A DNA stretch of 7,055 nt from Treponema sp. (GTDB lineage Bacteria; Spirochaetota; Spirochaetia; Treponematales; Breznakiellaceae). Shown here piece after piece: positions 1-5,583 of this stretch. How positions within the stretch are numbered: the first letter of the stretch is position 1; every line of letters begins with the position of its first letter. Position numbers and translations under genes: made by a program. A model generated the notes under the pieces. It ran no database searches. It was not told the origin of the DNA and saw only the letters and a list, made by a program, of their open reading frames with translations. The DNA is taken from NCBI GenBank assembly GCA_031255815.1, contig JAIRRU010000263.1, positions 1 to 7,055 of the forward strand, read 5' to 3'.

Positions 1-2
1 CC

Positions 3-356
3 AATTTCAGCCACGCCCTGCCGGAGATATTAAGAGAACTCGGCATTTACGACTATTTTCGTTTTGTAACATATTCGGACTGTGTGGGTACAGCCAAACC
101 CGACACCGCCATCTTTGCCGATGCCCTACGCAGGGCTAATGTTTCTCCCGATCGCGTCGTCCATGTGGGCGACTCCTATGAAGCCGACGTTCTTGGCGCG
201 CGCCATGCGGGTATCACCCCAATTTGGCTGGTGAACGACCCACCCCTAAATCCAGGCTGCCTCTGGGCCGGGAACATGTTGGGCGTATTGGATCTGCTGG
301 GAGTTGAACACCTCTATAAACCGCCGCGTCATAATTACACAAATCCATCGGAGTGA
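3..356 (+). CDS. HAD-superfamily hydrolase, C-terminal part (5' end outside the window)
   Basis: The frame is open from base 3 to the TGA at 354-356, giving about 117 residues that form the C-terminal half of a haloacid-dehalogenase-type phosphatase. The first residues, N-F-S-H-A-L followed by a helix ending in L-G-I-Y-D-Y-F, fit the stretch just after HAD motif II, so motif I with the nucleophile Asp lies upstream. Motif III is the Lys of T-A-K-P-D-T-A-I-F (in-window residue 32). Motif IV is V-H-V-G-D-S-Y-E-A-D-V-L-G-A-R-H-A-G, with the two acidic residues that bind Mg2+. The family dephosphorylates small phosphorylated metabolites in the cytoplasm, and the substrate cannot be told from this fragment. 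A GTG at 84 could be taken as a start, but homology clearly continues upstream of it, so it is internal. The gene is followed by a long non-coding gap and is probably not in the operon of the next gene. Confidence 0.9.
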   Translation, partial: NFSHALPEILRELGIYDYFRFVTYSDCVGTAKPDTAIFADALRRANVSPDRVVHVGDSYEADVLGARHAGITPIWLVNDPPLNPGCLWAGNMLGVLDLLGVEHLYKPPRHNYTNPSE

Positions 357-419
357 TAATGAGGCCCCTCTACCGCGCACTGGACATTTTCAGCCATACG
401 GTTTATTATTCCCGTCTGG

Positions 420-441
420 CCCCAAAGCCGGAACTTTGGGG
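420..441 (+). terminator. GC-rich hairpin downstream of the HAD gene, weak terminator candidate
   Basis: CCCCAAAG (420-427) pairs perfectly with CTTTGGGG (434-441) around the six-base loop CCGGAA. It lies 64 bases after the HAD stop codon. Only a mixed pyrimidine-rich stretch (ATCCTCTTTG) follows, not a clean T-run, so intrinsic termination would be weak. It could equally protect the 3' end of the HAD mRNA or be an extra arm of the repeat that follows. Confidence 0.4.
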
Positions 442-462
442 ATCCTCTTTGATTCAGCAGGC

Positions 463-564
463 TTGTTCGGAAACTTCAGTTTCTGAACAACGACGGCTTA
501 AAAACGGCAAAATGCGGGGCGTTTTGCAGGGCCTGTTCGGGAACCAGCCGGGTTCTTGAACAAG
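463..564 (+). repeat. Three-hairpin composite repeat, copy R1
   Basis: Three consecutive palindromes make one element. Hairpin A (463-490) has arms TTGTTCGGAAAC and GTTTCTGAACAA with loop TTCA, 12 pairs including one G-T. Hairpin B (507-527) has arms GCAAAATGC and GCGTTTTGC with loop GGG, 9 pairs including one T-G. Hairpin C (532-564) has TGTTC-GG-GAACC against GGTTC-TT-GAACA with a five-base loop AGCCG, 12 pairs including two G-T. A 15-base spacer separates A from B. The reverse complement of 6940-7046 aligns to it end to end, so this is a dispersed repeat present twice in the window in opposite orientations. It has no protein-coding features. I do not recognise a named repeat family. Confidence 0.88.
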
Positions 565-584
565 TCTGGCAGGGTGATTACACT
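556..584 (+). promoter_or_regulatory. Possible sigma70-type promoter for the kinase operon
   Basis: TTGAAC (556-561) and TACACT (579-584) are separated by 17 bases, and each matches four of six consensus positions. Transcription would begin near 591, giving a leader of about 200 bases before the kinase start. The -35 hexamer lies in the right arm of repeat hairpin C, so the repeat would contribute part of the promoter. The other repeat copy has no matching -10 box at this spacing, so the promoter is not an inherent property of the repeat. Chance matches of this quality are common. Confidence 0.3.
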
Positions 585-604
585 AAAATGTCTGATAAGC
601 TCAC

Positions 605-774
605 CAGCTCTACGGAGCTGCCGGGAAATTTAGCCGCGAACTGCACGAACCGCACTGACCCGGATCGAAAACCTCTCGAACTCAAGAAAAATCAGGTGAA
701 GATCGGGGTTTTCGGCCTAAAAGTTCGTATGGTTAGTGAGGTTGGCGGCTATCCTTTTACCCGTACTTTTAGCC
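605..774 (+). promoter_or_regulatory. Candidate structured mRNA leader of the kinase gene
   Basis: Four helices can form one after another. CAGCTC (605-610) pairs with GAGCTG (615-620) closed by TACG, giving the very stable C(UACG)G tetraloop in RNA. CCGGG (621-625) pairs with CCCGG (659-663). CGAAAACC (666-673) pairs with GGTTTTCG (707-714). CTAAAAGT (717-724) pairs with ACTTTTAG (765-772). The helices abut, which would let them stack, and the last ends 16 bases before the first possible start codon, where no strong ribosome binding site is visible. It does not match any riboswitch I recognise. Helices of 5-8 pairs with long loops can occur by chance, so only the tetraloop hairpin is well supported. 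Confidence 0.3.
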
Positions 775-790
775 TAATCAGCCTGCTGGT

Positions 791-2716
791 ATGCGGGTAG
801 GTAGTTTTATGCGTTATACCGAACAAACCCTTGCCGGGTTGGGAAAGAACGTTTCGTTGGGCGTTGTAGGGGATCTCTGTGTAGACGCCTACTACTTTCT
901 TCACGGGGAAGAGGGGGAAGTTTCCGTTGAAACCGGAAAGCCCGCGCGGCCGGTAAAAAAATATTACTTCGATTTAGGCGGCGCGGCCAATGTGGCGCTG
1001 AATCTGAAGAAGCTGGGCGCGGCCCGCGTGGAAGCCTTCGGCCTTATCGGGAACGATCCTTTCGGCAAAATCCTTGAAGCGGGATTCCGGGAAGGGGCGG
1101 TAGAAAGCCGGGTAAGCGTGCAGCGGGAAAATTGGGATACCCACGTGTACACCAAGATATACAAAAACGGTGTTGAGGAACCCAGGCTGGACATCGGTAA
1201 CTTTAATAAGATTGAAGAAGCCTCCGCCGGCACCCTGATCGCCGCGCTGGAAAAATCCCTGCCGGGTTTAAAGGGCCTTATCATCAACGAGCAGCTGAGG
1301 GGCGGCTTCCATTCCCCCCTGTTCCAGAAAAAATTACAGGAACTGATAGATTCGCACCAGGATAAACTCTGGTTCTGCGATTGCAGAAATCTGAACGATG
1401 TGTACAGAAAAACTATTCATAAACTCAACGACCGGGAAGCCCTGGAGCTTTACTGTTCGGCCCGGCCGGGAAAAACGCGGGGCGGCAAAAACCGGGAGGA
1501 GCTTCGAGAGGTAATCGCCTGGCTCTATGAACGCTGGGGTAAAACCGTGGTTGTTACCCGCGGCAGCCGGGGCGCCCTGGCCTTTGACGGGAAGGAATTC
1601 TGCGAAATTCCGGGCATGCATATTGTCAATGCGATAGATACGGTAGGCGCGGGGGACGCCTTCCTTGCGGCCTTTGCCTTTGCCCAATGCTCCGGGCTTT
1701 CCGTTCAGGAAAGTCTCGAACTGGGCAACTTTGCCGCCGGGGTTTCGGTACAGAAAATCTACCGGACGGGCCGTCCGGAACCGGCTGAAATTGAGGCCCT
1801 AAGCGGTTCTCCCGATTACCGTTACAATCCTGAGCTGGCCGAAGATCCCCGGGGGGCGGTTTTCCTTGGGGGCACCGAAATAGAAATCATCACGAACCCG
1901 TCCGGGCGGGCCGTCCCGAAGGCGGCCGTATTTGATCATGACGGAACCATCTCCACCCTCCGCTACGGGTGGGAAGAAATCATGGAAGAGACGATGATCC
2001 GCTGTATCCTGGGAGATGCCTACAGTTCCGTTCCGGAAAAACAGTACCGGAAGCTGAGGGAAGAGGTTCAGGATTTTATCAGCCGTACTACCGGCATACA
2101 AACACTAATCCAGATGGCGGGGCTGGAAAGAATGGTTCGGGACGCCGGGTATGTCCCCCCCGAAAAAATTCTGGATCCGCCCGGCTATAAAAAGATCTAC
2201 AATGAGCGGATCCTGCAGAAGGCGGAAGGCCGGCTGCGGCGGCTAAAGGATCGAAGACTGGGGCCGGAGGATTTTACCATTAAGGGGGCGGTTCCTTTCC
2301 TTGAGCGGCTGCGCGGGGCGGGGCTTAAGCTCTACCTGGCCAGCGGCACCGACCTTGAGGATGTGGAAAGGGAAGCTAATACCCTTGGTTACGGGCACCT
2401 CTTTACGAAGATCTACGGTTCCGTCGGGGATACCGCCAGGGATCCGAAGCGGGCGGTTCTTGAAAAGATCATGGGGGAACTGGCCGCTCTGCCGCCGGAG
2501 GAAAGGGGCTGCGTCGTTTTTGGCGACGGCCCGGTTGAACTCCGGGAGGCCCGCAAAAGCAAGGCGGTGGCTGTCGGCCTGGTGAGTAACGAGGAACAGC
2601 GTTTCGGGATCGACCCGGAAAAACGGAAGCGCCTGGTTCTGGCCGGCGCGGATGTTCTAATCCCCGACTATTCCTGGGCCGACGAGCTTTTCGGCTTCCT
2701 GGGCTGGAGGATTTAG
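791..2716 (+). CDS. PfkB-family sugar kinase fused to a HAD-family phosphatase
   Basis: This is a 641-residue cytoplasmic fusion protein. Residues 21 to about 340 are a PfkB/ribokinase-fold kinase closest in style to the RfaE/HldE heptose kinase domain. It has D-L-G-G-A-A-N-V-A-L-N-L (61-72) near the sugar site, a K-L-N-D-R-E-A version of the K-P-N-x-x-E-A motif (211-217), and the anion-hole and catalytic-base motif D-T-V-G-A-G-D-A-F (283-291, base D289). Residues from about 375 to the end are a HAD domain: motif I F-D-H-D-G-T (381-386, nucleophile D382 and D384), a helical cap (about 390-495), motif II around S518, a candidate motif III Lys at K553, and motif IV G-D-G-P-V-E (578-583). Both active sites look intact, so one chain could phosphorylate one position of a sugar and dephosphorylate another. 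HldE instead carries a nucleotidyltransferase, which is absent here. The coordinates give the longest frame. ATG at 809 (residue 7) is an equally good start, with GGTAG-like sequence just before it. An in-frame stop at 770 rules out anything longer. The substrate is unknown. Confidence 0.88.
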   Translation: MRVGSFMRYTEQTLAGLGKNVSLGVVGDLCVDAYYFLHGEEGEVSVETGKPARPVKKYYFDLGGAANVALNLKKLGAARVEAFGLIGNDPFGKILEAGFREGAVESRVSVQRENWDTHVYTKIYKNGVEEPRLDIGNFNKIEEASAGTLIAALEKSLPGLKGLIINEQLRGGFHSPLFQKKLQELIDSHQDKLWFCDCRNLNDVYRKTIHKLNDREALELYCSARPGKTRGGKNREELREVIAWLYERWGKTVVVTRGSRGALAFDGKEFCEIPGMHIVNAIDTVGAGDAFLAAFAFAQCSGLSVQESLELGNFAAGVSVQKIYRTGRPEPAEIEALSGSPDYRYNPELAEDPRGAVFLGGTEIEIITNPSGRAVPKAAVFDHDGTISTLRYGWEEIMEETMIRCILGDAYSSVPEKQYRKLREEVQDFISRTTGIQTLIQMAGLERMVRDAGYVPPEKILDPPGYKKIYNERILQKAEGRLRRLKDRRLGPEDFTIKGAVPFLERLRGAGLKLYLASGTDLEDVEREANTLGYGHLFTKIYGSVGDTARDPKRAVLEKIMGELAALPPEERGCVVFGDGPVELREARKSKAVAVGLVSNEEQRFGIDPEKRKRLVLAGADVLIPDYSWADELFGFLGWRI

Positions 2717-3844
2717 ATGAAATATTTCGATCGAAGGGAAATCACCTTTTTCCCCCTTTCGCAGCGGAAAAACAAGGCGGACATCAAGCGGGATCAGGCG
2801 GATCCGGCGGCGGATATCCCTGTCCCGCCGGAACTGGCGGAGGCTGTCCGCCTTATGGCAGGAGAGATCCTGCGCGCCCGGCAGTCGGGGCGGAGCGTTA
2901 TTGTTGCTTTCGGCGCCCATACGATCAAGAACGGGCTGGGGCCGCTTCTGGGCGAATTGGTAAAGCGCCGCTGGGTAAGCCATTTGGCAACCAACGGCGC
3001 CGGAGTGATCCACGATTGGGAATTCGCGTTCCAGGGGCAGAGCAGCGAAGATGTGCGGGAAAACGTGCGGGAAGGGAAATTCGGCATTTGGGAGGAAACG
3101 GGTTTCAATATCAACCTGGCCCTCGCGGTGGGGGCTTACCGGGGCATGGGCTACGGGGAATCGGTGGGGGCCTTTATTGTCAACCAGGGCCTGGATCTGC
3201 CCAGCCCGGAGGAGCTGCGCGGCCTTGCCGCTTCCCCCTTCGGCGAAACGCCCCTCTGGAAACGGGCGGCGGCGGCGGATCTTTTGGACGTGCTGGAAAA
3301 GATCGATCTGCCGCCGGGCAGGTACGATGTGGAGCATCCCTTCAGGGATTACAGTATCCAGGCGGCCGCCTACCGGGCCGGCCTGCCCTTCACCAGCCAC
3401 CCCATGTTTGGGCATGACATTATCTATACCCATTGGGCGAACCACGGGGCCGCGGTCGGCAGGGCCGCGGAGCGGGATTTTCTCTCCTATGCCGAAAGCG
3501 TGGCCAATCTGGAGGGAGGGGTGTATATTTCGGTGGGCTCGGCGGTCATGTCCCCCATGATCTTTGAAAAATCTCTGTCCATGGCGCGCAACCGGGCCCG
3601 GCGGAAGGGCGGGGATATACGCGGCTGCCATATCTACGTTGTTGATCTCCAGAAGGCCCAGTGGGACTGGGAGGCCGGGGAGCCTCCCCCGGACAACCCC
3701 GCCTACTACCTCCGCTTTATGAAAACCTTTAACCGCATGGGCTGCCCCCTGAAGTACCTCTCGGCGGATAACCGGATCTTCTTCCTGTCCCTCTACCGCG
3801 CCCTTACGGCTCTCGGCAAGGCGGAACCGGCAGCCCGTCCCTGA
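2717..3844 (+). CDS. Deoxyhypusine-synthase-fold protein lacking the catalytic lysine
   Basis: This 375-residue protein has no signal peptide. Its line of motifs follows deoxyhypusine synthase (DHS). G-A-H-T-I-K-N-G-L (66-74) is followed by A-T-N-G-A-G-V-I-H-D-W-E (91-102), corresponding to the DHS NAD-site segment, and by S-S-E-D-V (109-113). Y-R-A-G-L-P-F-T-S-H-P-M-F-G-H-D (219-234) corresponds to the DHS stretch with the P-V-F-x-P-A-L-T-D-G core. G-G-V-Y-I-S-V-G-S-A-V-M-S (267-279) corresponds to the glycine-rich segment that in human DHS carries catalytic Lys329. My hand alignment puts Ser279 at that lysine, so the aminobutyl transfer of classical DHS is unlikely. An NAD-dependent reaction on another substrate is the natural guess. 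The start ATG directly follows the kinase stop codon with no gap, and GGAGG (2706-2710) inside the kinase end serves it, so the two proteins are probably made together and act in one pathway. Bacteria normally lack eIF5A, the DHS substrate, which also argues for a different role. Confidence 0.75.
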   Translation: MKYFDRREITFFPLSQRKNKADIKRDQADPAADIPVPPELAEAVRLMAGEILRARQSGRSVIVAFGAHTIKNGLGPLLGELVKRRWVSHLATNGAGVIHDWEFAFQGQSSEDVRENVREGKFGIWEETGFNINLALAVGAYRGMGYGESVGAFIVNQGLDLPSPEELRGLAASPFGETPLWKRAAAADLLDVLEKIDLPPGRYDVEHPFRDYSIQAAAYRAGLPFTSHPMFGHDIIYTHWANHGAAVGRAAERDFLSYAESVANLEGGVYISVGSAVMSPMIFEKSLSMARNRARRKGGDIRGCHIYVVDLQKAQWDWEAGEPPPDNPAYYLRFMKTFNRMGCPLKYLSADNRIFFLSLYRALTALGKAEPAARP

Positions 3845-3851
3845 GGGCGGG
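3834..3851 (+). terminator. GC-rich hairpin over the stop codon of the DHS-fold gene
   Basis: CCCGTCC (3834-3840) pairs with GGGCGGG (3845-3851) around CTGA, seven pairs with one T-G, and the loop contains the TGA stop codon. No T-run follows, so it is at best a weak intrinsic terminator. It could mark the end of the kinase-DHS unit or attenuate read-through into the transporter-fucosidase pair. Confidence 0.35.
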
Positions 3852-3852
3852 G

Positions 3853-3940
3853 TATACCGATTAAATAATAAAATACTCTCCAATTCCTAAAGATCCTTTA
3901 CGGACGGCGTCTCATTATTCGTTAAAGTACTACATATAAG
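3853..3940 (+). promoter_or_regulatory. AT-rich gap, probable promoter region of the binding-protein gene
   Basis: The 173-base gap between the DHS-fold gene and the binding-protein gene contains an AT-rich block, conspicuous against GC-rich coding sequence on both sides. Candidate -10 boxes are TAAAAT (3869-3874) and TATAAG (3935-3940), but neither has a good -35 box at 16-18 bases. TTTACG (3898-3903) is an acceptable -35 with only a poor -10 (TTAAAG, 3922-3927). A small palindrome, TAAAG-ATC-CTTTA (3888-3900), lies among them. A promoter somewhere here is likely, but its exact position is not determined. Confidence 0.3.
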
Positions 3941-3978
3941 GGCTGCTCAGCGCCTGAAAAGCAAAGAGGCAAGGATAC

Positions 3979-4008
3979 TGCCATTGACGGAAGTGCCATT
4001 GCCGGAAG
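3979..4008 (+). repeat. Tandem 15-base duplication leading into the ribosome binding site
   Basis: Two adjacent 15-base units, TGCCATTGACGGAAG (3979-3993) and TGCCATTGCCGGAAG (3994-4008), differ at one base. The end of the second unit forms the first part of the ribosome binding site of the gene at 4018. The first unit supplies a second, similar GGAAG 15 bases upstream. This looks like a recent slippage or duplication event. Confidence 0.8.
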
Positions 4009-4011
4009 GAG
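4004..4011 (+). promoter_or_regulatory. Ribosome binding site that fixes the GTG start at 4018
   Basis: GGAAGGAG ends six bases before GTG (4018-4020), an ideal Shine-Dalgarno spacing. The first in-frame ATG (4036) has no such sequence before it and would remove the basic residues at the front of the signal peptide. Confidence 0.8.
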
Positions 4012-4017
4012 AAAACA

Positions 4018-5583
4018 GTGAGTAAGTGCGGAAGGATGCTACTATCCATAATTATCTTTATTGGCGCCGTGCCGGGCGTCTTGCGTGCCGCGGGATCCCA
4101 GGCGGGGGCCCGCCCCATTACCTGGTGGCTTCCCTTGAACAACAACGTATCTATCAGTTACGCCAACCTGGGAGACACCCCCTTTGGCAAGGGGCTCATG
4201 GAAAGGACAGGAACCCAAATAAAATTCTTTCATCCCCCTTCGGGAGGATCCAACGAACAGTTCAATCTGATGGTCGCCGACGGCAACCTGCCGGATCTGA
4301 TGGAGTATTCCTGGCTTACCTACCCCGGAGGTCCCGAAAAAGCCATTGCCGACCGGGTTATTATCCCCCTGAACGATGTTTTCAAAAAGTACTGCCCCAA
4401 CCTTACCGCTTTTCTTAAAGCTCATCCTGAATACGATAAGATGATCCGTACCGACAACGGTAACTACTACTGCTTTCCCATGATACGGCCCGATCCTAAA
4501 CTGCTCAACGCGACAGGGCTCGTGGTTAGAAAGGACTGGCTGAAAGAACTGAACCTTGCCGTTCCCACCACCATTGATGAATGGTACACCGTGCTCAAGG
4601 CGTTTAAGGAAAAGAAGAAGGGCGTGCCCCTGGCTTTCGAATCGTTCTTTTTGCTTTCCCATGAAATGCCCTTTCCCTACGCCTTTAATACCAAGTACGG
4701 ATTCTACGTTGACATGAACGGAAAGGTGCGCCTGGGACAGGTCGATCCCGGATACCGCGATTTCCTTGCCACCATGGCAAAATGGTACAAGGAAGGGCTC
4801 ATCGATCCCGATTTTAGCACCGCTACCTTCGATCAAGTGAGCGCAAAAATGACCAGCGGAATTTCCGGCGCTTCCGTGGGGTATATGGCCAGCCGCCTGG
4901 GAGTGTGGAACACTTCCGGCCAGGCCACCAATCCGAATTTCAAACTGGTTCCCGCCCCCATGCCCGCGCCCAGTAAAGGAACTATTTCCAAGTTCTCGCC
5001 TATCGCCATACCTTACAACTACGCCGGAGGCTGCGTGGCTATCACCACCTCTTGTACCGATATTGAACGGGCCGCCCGGCTCCTTGACTGGGGTTACAGC
5101 CAGGAGGGCTACCTTTTCTACAATTACGGCATCGAGGGGGAATCTTACAACATGGTGAACGGGCTGCCGGTCGCCACCGACCTGGTAAACAAGAACCCCC
5201 GGATCATTGGGTCTTACGCCCGTTCCAGTTACAACGGCCCCTTTATTCAGGCTTCCCAGCGATTGATAACCAGCGCGACTATCGCGCTGCCGCCTGACGA
5301 GGACGCCGCCATCGTCTGGTCGATTCCGGAATCGCTCGACCGGGTTATACCGCCCGTTACCCCCACCCTGGAGGAGAGCCGGGAATACGCCGCCATCATG
5401 AACGATGTCAACACTTACGCTAACGAGATGATTCTGAAATTCATCCTGGGGCTCGAAAACCTTTCAAAATGGGATACCTACCTGAGCGTTATCAACAGCC
5501 TGGGGCTGCCCCGGGCCCTGGAAATTCAGAATAAGGCCCTGGATCGCTACAACAAGCGGACGATGGGCAAGGGGAGTCTATGA
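4018..5583 (+). CDS. Extracellular sugar-binding protein of an ABC importer (LplA/YtcQ-like)
   Basis: This 521-residue family-1 type solute-binding protein captures a sugar or oligosaccharide outside the cell for an ABC importer. A signal peptide covers residues 1 to about 29: basic start M-S-K-C-G-R, hydrophobic 7-22, then R-A-A-G-S-Q-A. There is no cysteine after the hydrophobic core, so it should be cut by signal peptidase I rather than made a lipoprotein; Cys4 lies before the core. Family signs are F-N-L-M-V-A-D-G-N-L-P-D-L (82-94), T-I-D-E-W-Y-T-V-L-K-A-F (185-196), G-Y-R-D-F-L-A-T-M-A-K-W-Y-K-E-G-L-I-D-P-D-F (245-266) and the D-W-G-Y-S-Q-E-G region (357-364). The length is usual for the LplA/YtcQ group, often named as aldouronate or complex-polysaccharide transport proteins. 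The start is GTG, set by the strong site at 4004-4011. The end overlaps the fucosidase start as ATGA (5580-5583), which suggests that its ligand is a fucosylated glycan. No permease gene is in the window. Confidence 0.88.
   Translation: MSKCGRMLLSIIIFIGAVPGVLRAAGSQAGARPITWWLPLNNNVSISYANLGDTPFGKGLMERTGTQIKFFHPPSGGSNEQFNLMVADGNLPDLMEYSWLTYPGGPEKAIADRVIIPLNDVFKKYCPNLTAFLKAHPEYDKMIRTDNGNYYCFPMIRPDPKLLNATGLVVRKDWLKELNLAVPTTIDEWYTVLKAFKEKKKGVPLAFESFFLLSHEMPFPYAFNTKYGFYVDMNGKVRLGQVDPGYRDFLATMAKWYKEGLIDPDFSTATFDQVSAKMTSGISGASVGYMASRLGVWNTSGQATNPNFKLVPAPMPAPSKGTISKFSPIAIPYNYAGGCVAITTSCTDIERAARLLDWGYSQEGYLFYNYGIEGESYNMVNGLPVATDLVNKNPRIIGSYARSSYNGPFIQASQRLITSATIALPPDEDAAIVWSIPESLDRVIPPVTPTLEESREYAAIMNDVNTYANEMILKFILGLENLSKWDTYLSVINSLGLPRALEIQNKALDRYNKRTMGKGSL

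Larger units (their letters stand above)
357..790. other. 434-base gene-free stretch rich in potential hairpins
   Basis: No convincing gene lies here. The short open frames at 304-486, 353-559 and 588-800 lack recognisable protein features, and the first two run across perfect or near-perfect palindromes. The stretch holds, in order, a GC-rich hairpin (420-441), a three-hairpin repeat (463-564), a possible promoter (556-584) and a run of adjacent potential helices (605-774) that ends 16 bases before the next ATG. Each is listed separately. Confidence 0.75.

Noticed and set aside
304..559. Two short + strand open frames (304-486 and 353-559)
   Set aside because: They overlap the HAD gene end and run through the palindromic repeat R1, so their codons are dictated by the stems.
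463..564. CRISPR array
   Set aside because: The palindromes differ from each other, spacers are not of CRISPR length, and there are only three units with no cas gene.
588..800. A 70-codon + strand open frame before the kinase gene
   Set aside because: No ribosome binding site, no recognisable protein features, and it overlaps the kinase start and the potential helices; treated as non-coding.
791..2716. Full HldE (heptose kinase and adenylyltransferase)
   Set aside because: The kinase half resembles it, but the second half is a HAD phosphatase with F-D-H-D-G-T, not a nucleotidyltransferase with an H-x-G-H motif.
2657..3883. A 408-codon open frame on the - strand opposite the whole DHS-fold gene
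   Set aside because: The + strand frame has clear DHS-fold motifs, coupling to the kinase gene and a good ribosome binding site. The - strand frame is rich in Arg, Pro and Gly without recognisable motifs, as expected of an antisense shadow in GC-rich DNA.
3888..3900. Small palindrome TAAAG-ATC-CTTTA as a repressor operator
   Set aside because: Five-base arms are too short to separate from chance in an AT-rich gap, and no regulator gene is in the window.
4042..4836. A 264-codon open frame on the - strand within the binding-protein gene
   Set aside because: It lies wholly opposite a well-supported gene and shows no domain or ribosome binding site, so it is a shadow.
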